Notes: generated by a model from the letters alone, not told the origin. Shown: positions 18,010 to 27,331, counted from the first letter of the stretch. The stretch: DNA of 64,000 bases from JANQJA01 sp047947185 (GCA_047947185.1 CP170502.1:2914001-2978000), one strand, 5' to 3'. Program-made: numbers and translations.

Positions 18010-18393
18010 ATGGAACAAACACTGCCCCCAACCCTGGGTGAAGCCATTGCCACCGAACCCGCATGGCTGCAGGCCTGGGTGATGACGCTGGTGCTGTCCA
18101 ACCTGCTGGCCATCCTGTTCGTGGTTGGCCGTGAGAACGGCAAATGGACGGTTCGCTATGAACCCATCGCCATTGTCGCCAGTTTCATCGCCGCCGGCGT
18201 CCTGATGGGCTGGATGTATGGCCAATTCGGCTATGTGCGCCTGCTAGGGCTCGCCCACCTGGTGTTCTGGACCCCGGTCTATATCTGGGTGCTCACGCGC
18301 CGCAAAGCCATTGGTACCGCCAGCCTGTACGGCAAGTACATCGTGCTCTATCTGGTGATCGCGGGCACGAGCCTGGTGATCGACGGCGGTTAG
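18010..18393 (+). pseudogene. small membrane protein, C-terminus replaced by IS91
   Basis: A four-helix membrane protein with hydrophobic segments at about residues 22-40 (AWVMTLVLSNLLAILFVVG), 54-74 (IAIVASFIAAGVLMGWMYG), 79-95 (VRLLGLAHLVFWTPVYI) and 108-122 (YGKYIVLYLVIAGTSLVI). AAGGAG precedes the ATG. The coding sequence meets the IS91 terminus at 18388, which supplies the stop codon TAG, so the last residues are element-derived and the true C-terminus is lost. It may still be made. No function is assigned. Confidence 0.6.
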
Positions 18394-19693
18394 TAAGAAT
18401 AAACACCCTTTTTCATCATTCAGAAAAGTATCGCCATCCCTGGGAGTTGTCCGTAATCCCCTCTTTCCGCAGATTCCTTCACGAGCTGAATGAGTTGGGC
18501 ATCAGAAATCCGGCGAATTGCCTCTAGAATCAGTCTCTGGTCGATCGCGACCCTCACCGTTATGTAATCGATGTGCTGGCCTTCAGAATAGCGTCGTTTG
18601 TTGGTCGGCCAGGTCTGCTGGCGGTGAGCGGTTTTGTGGATCTACTGGCCGATCCAGTCCCAGGTGCTTCAGGATCTTCTCAATGACGTCAGGGTCCTCA
18701 ATGGACGCAATGATCCGAACCGGCCCGCCACACTTGTCACACTTCTCTATATCAATGGCAAAAACGCGCTTGAGACGCTGCGCCCAGGTCATCGAGTAGG
18801 CCTTTGGTTTCGGGTTCTCTTGTTCTTCTACCGATTTCTGCGGAACAACGTACTCACGCAGTTTGCTGTTGGGAGAGAACACACCATGAAACCGCGACTG
18901 GGCGTCCCCGTGAGCTTGACCCGTGGTTTGGGCACCAGCGCTGCCAGGCGGCCCATGAATTCCATTGGGCTGAGCACGACGTGAGTCGTACCATCATCGT
19001 AAGGCGTTTTTAGCGCGATAACGACGTTGCCATTGTTGGCCAAAGACAATCGTCTCTCAGCGATGGCTGGTCGCGTGATGTAGCGGCATAAGCGCTCGAG
19101 CTTCTTGCGCTGATTGGACTTGCAGGCGATACCCGCATGAAGAGAAAAGCCAGATTGTTTGGTTACCAGGTCGTCGCGCTTTCTCGGTTCGGTTCTGACA
19201 GGAACTGTCTGTAACGTTAGCGCTTTCCGCCCTGCATTAGGGCCGAATGCCAGGCGATAAGTAATGGACGCACCGACTATCGCGCCCATGGCATCTTCCT
19301 CCTCTTGCAGCAGATCCAGGTACTCGGACTCTGCGGGGCGGCCTTCCGATCGCGTACCAGGTATCCTGCTTTCTCGAGAAACCGCGAGACGCGTATGGCA
19401 ATTGTATGAGCAATGACATCCAGGTCTTCACAAGTTGGTGGTTTAACGGGCCAGAAGTAACCATTAGCGTCGTAGACGCCGTTCAGGTAAAGCATGTGAA
19501 AGTGAGGATTCAAATTAAGGGCTGAGCCGAAGCGCTGAATCAGTGTAACCGCACCACTTTGCGCACCTGACTTGACCGTCATGCAAGCCCGCTTGATCAA
19601 GAACGTACTGATCACGCGATGCACGATCGTGAGCACCTGGCTCATGACCTTCGGGTTGGTCGCGAACAGGTAGCGTAGCGGATACGGAACACT
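18388..19693 (-). mobile_element. IS91-family element, copy 2 (5' truncated)
   Basis: Same fixed terminus as copies 1 and 3 (GGTTAGTAAG at 18388), truncated at 19693 after GATACGGAACACT, where sequence switches to a TonB C-terminal domain. It is shorter than copy 1: about 105 further transposase codons are gone. It carries the shared 14-bp insertion at 18895-18908 and a second one at 19335-19348. Confidence 0.85.
18583..19693 (-). pseudogene. IS91-family transposase remnant, copy 2
   Basis: Three disconnected frames (19693-19277, 19289-18828, 18882-18583) together give the catalytic and C-terminal parts of the same transposase as copy 1. Breaks correspond to the insertion at 19335-19348 (after GYLVRD) and the shared insertion at 18895-18908 (after VKLT). 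With the N-terminus also missing, this copy cannot supply transposase. Confidence 0.85.
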
Positions 19694-19979
19694 GCATATC
19701 CTGATTGGCACGGTTGAACCTGACTATCCTGCGAGCGCAATCGACAGGCGCGAGAACGGCTGGGTCGTGGTGGAATTTACGGTCAGCGAGGATGGCTTTG
19801 TGCGCGACCCTTTTGTTGCAGAGACTACATCGGAGTTGTTTAACGCAGCAGCAGTTGACGCCGCGAGTCGGTTCCGGTTTGCGCCCCGGTTCCAGGATGG
19901 CAAGCCCATTGCGACGCCCGGGGTGCGCAACAAGATTTCATTTAACATTGTGGATGAGGTACCTACTGGCAAAAACTAA
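19694..19979 (+). pseudogene. TonB C-terminal domain (5' truncated)
   Basis: The last about 95 codons encode the periplasmic C-terminal domain of an energy transducer TonB: EPDYPASAIDRRENGWVVV then EFTVSEDGFVRDPFV and AAVDAASRFRFAPRFQDGKP ending VRNKISFNIV. In a whole TonB this domain contacts the TonB box of outer-membrane receptors. The N-terminal membrane anchor and proline-rich spacer are absent because IS91 copy 2 joins at 19693. No start or signal remains, so it is a remnant. Its stop is 10 bases from the BNR-protein start. Confidence 0.7.
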
Positions 19980-19989
19980 GGGAGGCCCT

Positions 19990-21117
19990 ATGCAAAAGCT
20001 AAAACATCACCTGTTTGTTGGCACCCGCAAGGGCGCCTGGGTTTATTCCAGCAGTAACCGCCTCGACTGGACGGTGGACGGGCCGCACTTCCTGGGCGGC
20101 ATTATCAATCACCTGGTGCTGGATCCGCGCGACCAGAAGACCCTGGTAATGGCGAACAAGGCAGGGCACCTGGGGCCAACCATTTTTGTGTCGACTGACT
20201 TCGGCAAGACCTGGACCGAGTCGACGCGCCCGCCGGCCTTCCCGAAGGCGAGTGATCCTGAGAAAGCGCGATCGGTCAGCCATACCTTCTGGCTGCAACC
20301 GGGCCACGCGAGCGAACCGGGCGTGTGGTGGGCCGGTTCCTCGCCGCCGGGCCTGTTTCGCAGCGAAGACGGCGGGATGACCTGGGAGAGCGTGGCCGGC
20401 TGGAACGAGCACCCCATGTACGAGGAATGGGTGCCGGGTGAGGGTACGCCCGACGGAGAACTGTTGGCGCAAATCTCTATTTGCAGTGATGACCCCAACC
20501 ATATGTACCTCTGCACATCGAGCGGTGGCGTGTTTGAAACCACCGACCAGTGCAAGTCCTGGGCGCCACTCAACAAGGGGGTGGAGGCCAATTTTATGCC
20601 CGACCCTTACCCTGAGTTTGGCCAGGACGCGCACCAGATTGCGGTGCATCCAGCTAACCCCACTCGCATCTACCAGCAGAATCACTGCGGCATTTACCGA
20701 ATCGACCGGCCAGGAGATACCTGGGTGCGTATTGGCAACAACATGCCCGGCGATATTGGGGACATTGGTTTTTCGGTCGTGGTCGACCCCAAAGATGCTG
20801 ACCGTGCCTGGGTCTGGCCCATGGATGGCTCCGATATCTGGCCCCGCACCAGTCCCGGTGGGCGCCCGGCGGCCTACACCACCCGCGATGCGGGCGAGAC
20901 CTGGGCGCGTCAGGACAAGGGTTTCCCAGCAGAGCAGGCCTGGTTTACGGCCAAGCGCCAGGCGTTTATTGGTGACGGGCAAGACCCGCTGGGTCTTTAT
21001 ATGGGCAACACGGGCGGGGAGATTTGGCACAGTGTCGATGAAGGTGAGACCTGGCAGTGTATGGCGCGCCACCTGCCAGAAATTTATTCGCTGTATGCGG
21101 CCACAACAGACGTATGA
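19990..21117 (+). CDS. BNR/sialidase-type beta-propeller repeat protein
   Basis: 375 residues behind GGGAGG. It contains several Asp-box/BNR-like turns: STDFGKTWTEST, SEDGGMTWESV, TTDQCKSWAP, TRDAGETWARQ and SVDEGETWQCM. These are the S-x-D-x-G-x-T-W blades of glycosyl-hydrolase/WD40-YVTN propellers. There is no signal peptide, so it is probably cytoplasmic, and the catalytic residues of true sialidases are not evident. The stop overlaps the next ATG (ATGA), coupling it to a MoaD/ThiS-like gene. Propeller plus ubiquitin-like pairs occur in other genomes, but their function is not established, so the role is unknown. Confidence 0.85.
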   Translation: MQKLKHHLFVGTRKGAWVYSSSNRLDWTVDGPHFLGGIINHLVLDPRDQKTLVMANKAGHLGPTIFVSTDFGKTWTESTRPPAFPKASDPEKARSVSHTFWLQPGHASEPGVWWAGSSPPGLFRSEDGGMTWESVAGWNEHPMYEEWVPGEGTPDGELLAQISICSDDPNHMYLCTSSGGVFETTDQCKSWAPLNKGVEANFMPDPYPEFGQDAHQIAVHPANPTRIYQQNHCGIYRIDRPGDTWVRIGNNMPGDIGDIGFSVVVDPKDADRAWVWPMDGSDIWPRTSPGGRPAAYTTRDAGETWARQDKGFPAEQAWFTAKRQAFIGDGQDPLGLYMGNTGGEIWHSVDEGETWQCMARHLPEIYSLYAATTDV

Positions 21118-21374
21118 TTGTCCTAGTTCCCACGCAGCTTCAGTCCTACACGGGTGGGCGCTCCAAGGTGGAAGCCACAGGCGCCAGTGTGGATGAAGTG
21201 TTGTACGATCTGGACGCACGTTACCCCGGCCTGCGATTTCGGGTCATTGATGAACAGGACAGGATTCGTGAGCATGTGCGAATTTTTGTGGCAGGAGAAA
21301 CAGTGGAAAACGTTGCGCAGGTCTTATCAGCAACCGACGAGGTACAAATTGTAGGTGCACTCTCGGGTGGATAG
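21114..21374 (+). CDS. MoaD/ThiS-like ubiquitin-fold protein
   Basis: 86 residues: MIVLVPTQLQSYTGG, VEATGASVDEVLYDLDARYPGLRFRVIDE, HVRIFVAGETVENV, SATDEVQIVGALSGG. It has a beta-grasp pattern and the terminal Gly-Gly that in MoaD and ThiS is adenylated and loaded with sulfur. No MoeB/ThiF-type E1 enzyme is adjacent; the next gene is an acyl-CoA-ligase-type adenylating enzyme. It overlaps both neighbours (ATGA with the BNR gene; its end overlaps the ligase start), indicating tight translational coupling. Confidence 0.85.
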   Translation: MIVLVPTQLQSYTGGRSKVEATGASVDEVLYDLDARYPGLRFRVIDEQDRIREHVRIFVAGETVENVAQVLSATDEVQIVGALSGG

Positions 21375-22929
21375 CGGCCCGGTGGGTAGTTTCGAGAGCC
21401 TGGTTGCCGCCATGGCAGTTGGGATGGGGCCAGCCTGGCACGCGGCACATGCGCCCGATCGCGAGGCCATCGTGCTGGGTGATGACGTGCTCACCTATCG
21501 TGACCTGAATGCGTCGGCCAACCGGCTGGCGCGGGCGTTTCGTGCGGCGGGGCTGGTCGCGGGCGACAGCATTGCCATCATCTGCCGCAATCGTATTGAG
21601 TTCCCCATTGGCTATTTTGCCGCGCAACGTTCTGGCGTCCGCATTACGCCGGTTAACTGGCACCTGACGCCGGAAGAGATTGAATACATCCTTGGGGACT
21701 GTAACGCCTCGGCTGTGATTATTGATGTTGAACTGGCAGACATGGCAGCGGCCATTGCCGACTGGGTGCCGCGGCTGAAGGTGGCGCTCTGTGCCGGCGG
21801 AGAGGTTGCCGGCTTTGTTGACCTGAAGCAGTTTTGCCGGCCCTACTCCGAGGCAGACATCGAGGACCCGGTGTTTGGCCCACAGATGCTCTACACGTCC
21901 GGCACCACGGGGCGGCCCAAGGGCGTAATCCGCAAGCCGCATGGGGTGAGTTCCAGGGCGCGCCGCCATTTCCTGGCCGAACATGCGCGGGTGCTCTGCA
22001 CCGGTCCGCTGTATCACGCGGCGCCGCTTTCCCAGAACATGGTGCAACCCATTACGCAGGGCAAAACCGTGGTGATCATGCCGCGGTTTGACGCGGAGGA
22101 AACGCTGCGCCTGATCGAACGGCACAGGATTACGCATTCCCACATGGTGGCCACCATGTTCCATCGCATGCTGTCGCTGCCCGTTGATGTCCGGCACGAA
22201 TATGACCTGTCGTCGCTGGAGACGATCTGGCACGGTGCTGCGCCCACACCGGTGCACGTCAAGCGCGCGATGATTGACTGGCTGGGACCAAAGCTGGACG
22301 AGTATTACGCGGCCACGGAAACCGGTGGCACCGAAATCGATTCAGAGGAGTGGCTGCGCAAACCCGGCAGCGTTGGCTTGCCGGAAGAAGGCCAGGAAAT
22401 TTCGATCCTGGATGAGAATGGGCAGCTGCTGCCCGCTGGAGAAGTTGGCACCGTGTATTTTAACGCGGCGCTATCCGGCGGATTCGCCTATCACGGGGAT
22501 GAAGAAAAAACGCGTTCGGCATTTGTGGGCGAGCGCTATACGCTGGGTGATCAGGGTTACCTCGATGAGGACGGCTACCTGTTTCTCACGGGCCGGAGCG
22601 CGGAGGTGATTATTTCCGGCGGGGTTAATATCTATCCGGCTGAGGTCGATGCGGTGCTGCTCATGCATCCCGCGGTGCTGGACGCGGCCGTGGTTGGCGT
22701 GCCCAACGAGGAGTTTGGCGAGGAGGTCAAGGCTGTCGTGGAGCTAAAGCCGCTGGTTGAAGTCTCTCTGTCGCTTTCGGACGAATTGATTGCGTTCTGC
22801 CGCGCGCGTCTTGCGCATTTCAAATGCCCAAGGTCTATCGAGTTTGTTGGTGAGCTGCCGCGTAGTGACGCGGGCAAGGTGTTCCGGCGCCGGGTGCGGG
22901 ATCGTTACTGGCCAGAGAAAGCGGGTTAA
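21355..22929 (+). CDS. AMP-dependent acyl-CoA synthetase/ligase
   Basis: ANL-superfamily enzyme, up to 524 residues, forming an acyl-adenylate and then the CoA thioester. Motifs are the P-loop YTSGTTGRPKGV (A3), YAATETGG (A5), YTLGDQGYLDEDGYLFLTGR (A7/A8) and the C-terminal Lys in RSDAGKVFRR (A10). The start is unclear: GTG 21355 or 21367, or ATG 21412, where the conserved region is about to begin; the early starts overlap the MoaD-like gene. It is third in the coupled operon. It converges on, and overlaps by a few bases, the DUF3293 gene. Substrate likely a medium or aromatic acid, not determined. Confidence 0.9.
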   Translation: MHSRVDSGPVGSFESLVAAMAVGMGPAWHAAHAPDREAIVLGDDVLTYRDLNASANRLARAFRAAGLVAGDSIAIICRNRIEFPIGYFAAQRSGVRITPVNWHLTPEEIEYILGDCNASAVIIDVELADMAAAIADWVPRLKVALCAGGEVAGFVDLKQFCRPYSEADIEDPVFGPQMLYTSGTTGRPKGVIRKPHGVSSRARRHFLAEHARVLCTGPLYHAAPLSQNMVQPITQGKTVVIMPRFDAEETLRLIERHRITHSHMVATMFHRMLSLPVDVRHEYDLSSLETIWHGAAPTPVHVKRAMIDWLGPKLDEYYAATETGGTEIDSEEWLRKPGSVGLPEEGQEISILDENGQLLPAGEVGTVYFNAALSGGFAYHGDEEKTRSAFVGERYTLGDQGYLDEDGYLFLTGRSAEVIISGGVNIYPAEVDAVLLMHPAVLDAAVVGVPNEEFGEEVKAVVELKPLVEVSLSLSDELIAFCRARLAHFKCPRSIEFVGELPRSDAGKVFRRRVRDRYWPEKAG

Positions 22930-23360
22930 ACCGGGTCGTTAAACGCCAGCCGCAGCTCCGGCACGCCGCTCATGGGAATCCACACGTAAGCGCTTTGCCC
23001 GTACTTGATGGCAAGTGCGTCAGCCTGGTCCTGCGTGATGCCAAGCAGCAAATAGGAATCTTCTGACCATTGCCCGTCCGGATGCTCGCCACGCCCAACA
23101 AAATAGTTAAGTCGCAGCGCTTCAATATCGTTTAGCAAATCTGCCTGCCGGTCGTAGTTTTCGTCCAGCGGTAGTATGTTGCTGCCCGGGTTCCAGGCCG
23201 TGATAAAAGCGCTGGTCTCCACGTTAAAGCTAAGGTGCAGCAGGCGAACGCCGTCGTTCTGTTCGCCAATGTTAAGTATCAGCGGCGGGTCGTCCTCGAC
23301 AATGTAGTCGGTCGCCTTGTAGGCGGCGAGCAGGTCGTCTGTGAGTGGTGGATGAGCCAT
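22926..23360 (-). CDS. DUF3293 domain protein
   Basis: 144 residues. The pattern AAYKATDYIV, ETSAFITAWNPGSNILPLDENYDRQADL, GEHPDGQWSEDSYLLLGITQDQADALAIKYGQSAYVWI matches what I know of DUF3293 proteins (TAWNP, WxEeS and gQ blocks). Cytoplasmic, function unknown. It stands alone, convergent with the ligase gene, with a REP-like palindrome upstream of its start. Confidence 0.75.
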   Translation of the reverse strand: MAHPPLTDDLLAAYKATDYIVEDDPPLILNIGEQNDGVRLLHLSFNVETSAFITAWNPGSNILPLDENYDRQADLLNDIEALRLNYFVGRGEHPDGQWSEDSYLLLGITQDQADALAIKYGQSAYVWIPMSGVPELRLAFNDPV

Positions 23361-23441
23361 GGGCGAAGGATAACATCTTCAGTTCTTGAGGGGATTCGGC
23401 TCTCCTGCTTTTCAGACCGCAGCGGCGTAGCACCCCCGCGT

Positions 23442-23544
23442 GTCATTTCGACGGCAGCGGCGCAGCCGCGGAGTGGAGAAATCTGTGCCGTCTGCAAATT
23501 GAGATCTCTCCGCTACGGCCCTGCGGGCCTACGGTCGAGATGAT
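23442..23544. repeat. REP-like imperfect inverted repeat
   Basis: The left arm runs GTCATTTCGACGGCAGCGGC...GGAGTGGAGAAATCT and the right arm GAGATCTCTCCGCTACGGCC...GGTCGAGATGAT. They are imperfect reverse complements around a central loop, the pattern of widespread repetitive extragenic palindromes. A shorter related copy lies at 36942-36981. Confidence 0.65.
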
Positions 23545-23549
23545 AGTGT

Positions 23550-24740
23550 TTATTCGACCTCGAGTTCGGGCAGGCCCAGTCCGCGCCGGTGCGCGTTGTG
23601 GTAGTGATGCAGCGCAGGCTCATTCTTGCCAAAGGTAAAATGCGTCTGTGCAGCAGAGCGTGCGTTGCGCTGGGTGGAAGCGGCGACCGCGTAGTCTTCA
23701 TCGACAATAATCTGGTTGAAGCCAACAAATCGATGTTCGGCTGGCTCGCCTGTCTGCTGTTCTTGTTTGCGCATTTCCTCGAGGTAAAACGGGCTCGCGA
23801 AAAACCGGTGGTGGGTGAAAGACTTGCCTGGATCGGTTTCGTGCGGATACATCCGAAGCAGGTCGACGCCGGCCGGGTCCACCAGGAAAATCACGTTGGG
23901 GTAGATGAAGTAGACATTCAGGGTGATGTGGCGATAGGGCCATTGGCTGATGGGCAGATTGTTGTCTGTTACATACTGGAAACCCTGCCGTGATGCGAAC
24001 ACCATGCGGTAGTTGTTGCCAAAGCTGTCGCTGGTCTGCAGGTTGCCAATAATGGAAGGTGACAGGGTCTCCTTGTGTAAAACGTCAAAGTGATAATTCT
24101 CGCCAAAGGTGTCTATGGCGAGCTTCCAGTTGATGTCAGCCTCGATCACCTGCTCTGCATCAAGCGTGTTTTCCTGCAGATTCCAGTTGGCCATGTCCGC
24201 TTCGAGTCCACCCAATAGATCGTCGACGTCAAACGCATCGCCGGGCGTGGGCCTAACCCACAGCATGTTGTGTTTTTCCTGCGCGGGTAGTTCAACCAGG
24301 CCGTGCGCCTGTTTGTCCAGCGAACCAAAGTTTGTCTCACGCGTCACGGCAATCAGATCGCCCGTGTTCCTGTAGGTCCAGGCATGGAAGGGGCAGGTGA
24401 ACCGGTTGCGCTCGCCTCGGCCATCGGGCACCACCTGCACACCCCGGTGACGGCACACGTTCAAAAAGGCGTGAAACCTGCCCTCATGATCACGCGTCAG
24501 CAGAATTGGCGTGCCAGTCTCACTGGTGGCGAGATAGGTATCAGGCCCTGGTAGATCGCCAGACAAACCCAGGAGGAGAGGGGTTTCTTTAAAAAAGACC
24601 TGCTGCTCTTTGGCAAGCAAGTCGGTACAGATCAGGTCGGTCACCGGTGCCCTGATGATGCCCTCGGCAAATGCCGTCGTATTGTGCGCAAGACCGTTCT
24701 GGAGTTGATTCAGAATGCGTTGTTGTTCCTCATACAGCAC
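23550..24740 (-). CDS. Rieske-type ring-hydroxylating oxygenase, alpha subunit
   Basis: 396 residues from GTG 24740 behind AGGAGACGAACC. The N-terminal Rieske 2Fe-2S domain has Cys96-x-His98 and Cys116-x2-His119 (CRHRG, CPFHAW). The C-terminal catalytic domain has the mononuclear-iron motif DTFGENYHFDVLHK (His217, His222). In the family these accept electrons from a reductase and insert dioxygen into aromatic, choline- or carnitine-type substrates. No reductase or ferredoxin is adjacent, so electrons must come from elsewhere. The PhyH-type dioxygenase is 30 bases upstream on the same strand, giving a two-oxygenase operon. Confidence 0.92.
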   Translation of the reverse strand: MLYEEQQRILNQLQNGLAHNTTAFAEGIIRAPVTDLICTDLLAKEQQVFFKETPLLLGLSGDLPGPDTYLATSETGTPILLTRDHEGRFHAFLNVCRHRGVQVVPDGRGERNRFTCPFHAWTYRNTGDLIAVTRETNFGSLDKQAHGLVELPAQEKHNMLWVRPTPGDAFDVDDLLGGLEADMANWNLQENTLDAEQVIEADINWKLAIDTFGENYHFDVLHKETLSPSIIGNLQTSDSFGNNYRMVFASRQGFQYVTDNNLPISQWPYRHITLNVYFIYPNVIFLVDPAGVDLLRMYPHETDPGKSFTHHRFFASPFYLEEMRKQEQQTGEPAEHRFVGFNQIIVDEDYAVAASTQRNARSAAQTHFTFGKNEPALHHYHNAHRRGLGLPELEVE

Positions 24741-24770
24741 GGTTCGTCTCCTGTCGGTCGCCGTTGGATC

Positions 24771-25655
24771 CTAGTCCAGCGATTGATGGTTTTCCTTAAA
24801 GTAGGTGAGGGGATCGGTGTAGTCAACGCTGCCGTACAGGAAGTTAACTTTCTGGAAGCCGAGCAATCGCTGCAGCCGCTCCGGCATATCGAGCCACCTT
24901 GCCCGTGGGATGCCCAGGTACTGGTTCTCCTGCTGCCGCAGCCAGGACAGGTTGAAGTTAAGATTTACCGAGCGCCGGCGCTCATTCAGGGTGCGATTGC
25001 CGCCGCCCGCATGCCAGAGAGCGCCATCAAATACGAGCAGAGATCCCGCGGCCATTTCTGCAAACACAACGTCCGCTTTCGGGTCTAATTCTTCAATGGA
25101 CTTGTGGCTACCCGGAACAATCCGGGTCGCGCCGTTTGCCTCAGTAAAATCGTCGATCGCAATCAGCGTATTGGCGATAAACGGTGGTCGGGGTCGTGGC
25201 AAGGGGTAATGTCCGTCGTCCTGGTGCAGTCCCTGTGGATCAACGCCCGGGTCCGGGCACATCGCCGTGGCGACAGATAGCTGAAACAGTGAACCCAGTA
25301 CACCCTCTATCGTGAGCAATAGCACCGGATCAATCGCAATCTCGTCGACCGCGGTGGTTTTCGCAAACAGGTTATGGACATGCACGGTTTGCTGACCGGT
25401 GTAGCGCCCGCTGCCAGTGGCGTCACGTGTTCCCGTTTGTTCGAAAATAGGTTCCATCTCAAGGCGTAGCCTTGCAAGTCGGGTGGGGCTGAGAAAGTCA
25501 GGGATGATTGCATAGCCATTCTGCTGGACATCAAATACTGCGCGGGCGACGCGTTTGGCATCGGTGTCACTTAGTATGATGCCGTGGGTGAGTGGCAGGG
25601 GTGGCGCGAGGGACGCGACGCGCCGGATGGTGTCATCGATGATCGGCATATTCAT
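24771..25655 (-). CDS. phytanoyl-CoA dioxygenase (PhyH) family protein
   Basis: Non-haem Fe(II)/2-oxoglutarate oxygenase of 294 residues on a double-stranded beta-helix. The facial triad is visible as His144-x-Asp146 (LHQDDGHY) and His215 (WHAGGGNRT), with Arg residues just after that could bind 2-oxoglutarate. DFLSPTRLARLRLEMEPIF is the usual N-terminal helix. It is probably cotranscribed with the Rieske oxygenase downstream. The family hydroxylates acyl-CoAs and many secondary metabolites; the substrate is unknown. Confidence 0.88.
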   Translation of the reverse strand: MNMPIIDDTIRRVASLAPPLPLTHGIILSDTDAKRVARAVFDVQQNGYAIIPDFLSPTRLARLRLEMEPIFEQTGTRDATGSGRYTGQQTVHVHNLFAKTTAVDEIAIDPVLLLTIEGVLGSLFQLSVATAMCPDPGVDPQGLHQDDGHYPLPRPRPPFIANTLIAIDDFTEANGATRIVPGSHKSIEELDPKADVVFAEMAAGSLLVFDGALWHAGGGNRTLNERRRSVNLNFNLSWLRQQENQYLGIPRARWLDMPERLQRLLGFQKVNFLYGSVDYTDPLTYFKENHQSLD

Positions 25656-25807
25656 GCACCCCCATTGATTGCCGGTTAATTATGCCAAGGTCACGCCAGC
25701 CACGCCACTTCTGTTCACTGGGTCACCAAAACAGGTAAAGGTTCACAGGTTTCTGGGCAAGGCGCTACTCGGATGCCTCGACACGCAGAAGTGATTACAA
25801 TAATCGT

Positions 25808-26083
25808 ATGATGCCCCGACTCCGTAAGTGGTTTGGATTACCCTCGGCAGATGACGATCTGGTAAACCTTGTGCGCGTGGCCCAGGAAGATGCAGAAATC
25901 CGGCGGCACCTGCTGCTGATCCTTGAACAGCAGGATTTTCAGCGCCAGTCGATGATCAATACCTGGGTCGAGGAGTTGAGGCTCGCTGCCGCGCCCTCAC
26001 CACTGGTAAGGGCGCTCCAGTCACTCCTTGACGATGATCGCGCCTACAAGGCGCATGAGATTCTGCGTGCCGGACTGCAGTGA
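25808..26083 (+). CDS. hypothetical protein, 91 residues
   Basis: A short helical protein: WFGLPSADDDLVNLVRVAQEDAEIRRHLLLILEQQDFQRQSMINTWVEELRLA. Hydrophobic heptad spacing suggests a helical hairpin. No family is recognised and there is no signal or membrane segment. It starts with ATGATG at 25808 and is divergent from the PhyH gene. Judged real from amino-acid composition only. Confidence 0.5.
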   Translation: MMPRLRKWFGLPSADDDLVNLVRVAQEDAEIRRHLLLILEQQDFQRQSMINTWVEELRLAAAPSPLVRALQSLLDDDRAYKAHEILRAGLQ

Positions 26084-26199
26084 CCCATCCGAGCTATTCT
26101 GCCGTTTATCGTACAGCCCTTGAAAAACACCACGCCGTGAATCATCTATAGTTCTATAATGTTTTTCGATGGGGCAGTCAGCAACCTTCCGGGAAGGAT

Positions 26200-26511
26200 G
26201 TGCAGATACCAGTGATACATAGACATTTTGTGCTGCGGCTTGTCGTACTGGCCTGCTTTGCCGTTTGCGTGGCGCAACTGGTATTCGCGCCGGCGCCAGG
26301 CAGTTCTATTGTCACGGGCGACTGGGCGAATTCCGCCGCGGATAATTCCTCTGACAAAGGTGAACTGCCTGATAGCGTGATAGTTCACCAGTGCTGTGAA
26401 GATCGCAGCGCGGCACCCACCGTTCAATTTCCCCAATCAGTGCAGCCTGGCCTGCGGCGACCGCCGGCAGGATTTCACCCCGCAAGGGGACCCCCACGAG
26501 TCATCTCCTGA
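26200..26511 (+). CDS. hypothetical protein with signal-peptide-like N-terminus
   Basis: GTG 26200 lies 2 bases behind GGGAAGGA, and a good -10-like TATAAT occurs about 40 bases upstream (26154). The first 30 residues (FVLRLVVLACFAVCVAQLVFAPA) look like a signal peptide. The rest is low in regular structure, and the last 30 residues (RRPPAGFHPARGPP) look like read-through of non-coding sequence. It may be a small exported protein with a frameshifted tail, or spurious. Confidence 0.3.
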   Translation: MQIPVIHRHFVLRLVVLACFAVCVAQLVFAPAPGSSIVTGDWANSAADNSSDKGELPDSVIVHQCCEDRSAAPTVQFPQSVQPGLRRPPAGFHPARGPPRVIS

Positions 26512-26586
26512 AGGTAACAATCCCTTTAACTGACCAGGTTGGTCCGCGTGTAAATGCGCCGGGCTGATGACATGGAGATAGACAAA

Positions 26587-27143
26587 ATGAGTGATTTTAA
26601 TACGCTGAAGACAGTAGGGCTTACGCATGTGGACGACATTCAGCAGCCGCTGGCCGACACGCTGGAGGTCAGTTTGAACAGCAGTGCGCGGGAGGTTTTC
26701 ACAGACTTTACCCTGGATCGACCAGGGTAAACCAGGCTGTCGAGATGATGCAGCGGGAGCACGTGCGTCGAAAACTGGTGATTGACAGTAATGAACGTCT
26801 GCGTGGTGTTGTCAGTCTTGCAGACCTGATGTCCTCAAAGGTGATCAAGGCAATTGAGGCCACTGGCCTTAAACCGGAAGACCTTACCGTCGCCTCGGTG
26901 ATGGTTCACAAGGACACACTGCAGGCTGTTGAACTCAAAGAGTTTGATCACGCAAGGATTGGTGACGTGCTGCGGACGATGAAGCAGTTTGGTGAGGAGC
27001 ACCTGCTGGTCGTGGATGGTGCAACCAATCGATTGTGCGGCATCGTTTCCACGACCGACATAGCGCGCAAGTTACACCAGGCGGTCACAATCGACGAGCG
27101 AGCGACGACCTTCTCGGATATCTACAAATCGATACGTGCATGA
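26587..27143 (+). pseudogene. CBS-domain protein, frameshifted
   Basis: The first 47 codons (MSDFNTLKTVGLTHVDDIQ... AREVFTDFTLDRPG) end at TAA 26728. In another frame the protein continues NQAVEMMQREHVRRKLVIDSNERLRGVVSLADLM, SVMVHKDTL, HARIGDVLRTMKQFGEEHLLVVDGATNRLCGIVSTTDIARKL and ERATTFSDIYKSI. Together these resemble a known type of CBS-pair protein in which both halves join in one frame. Several residues expected between DFT and AVEMM are missing, so a small deletion with frameshift is likely. CBS pairs usually bind adenosyl nucleotides. The second half alone is open from 26745. Confidence 0.65.
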
Positions 27144-27196
27144 TTGGGTGAGGGATCAATTTGCGGGTTGCGGTCGCGGAGAAATCTCTACCCCAG

Positions 27197-27331
27197 CTAC
27201 TCGCGAATCTGGAGCACGCTGGCGCCTTTGATATCGCCGCGCTTGATCCCGAGCAGCGCGCGGTTGGCATCCCGCAGCGCGTAGGATTGTGTGGTTGGTG
27301 TCAGGTCAAGCTCTGCGGCCAGCGAAAGAAA
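27197..27331 (-). pseudogene. zinc alcohol dehydrogenase C-terminal fragment
   Basis: Reading leftwards from about 27325 to the TAG at 27197 gives LAAELDLTPTTQSYALRDAN then RALLGIKRGDIKGASVLQIRE. This is the typical C-terminus of medium-chain (zinc-type) alcohol dehydrogenases (DANRAL..K.G.I.G..VL). Everything upstream is lost: at about 27331 the sequence becomes the interior of an IS21 istA gene. Confidence 0.6.

Noticed and set aside
19999..21219. 406-codon open frame opposite the BNR-propeller gene
   Set aside because: Composition is His/Arg/Pro-rich with no domain, while the plus strand has Asp-box repeats and a ribosome site.
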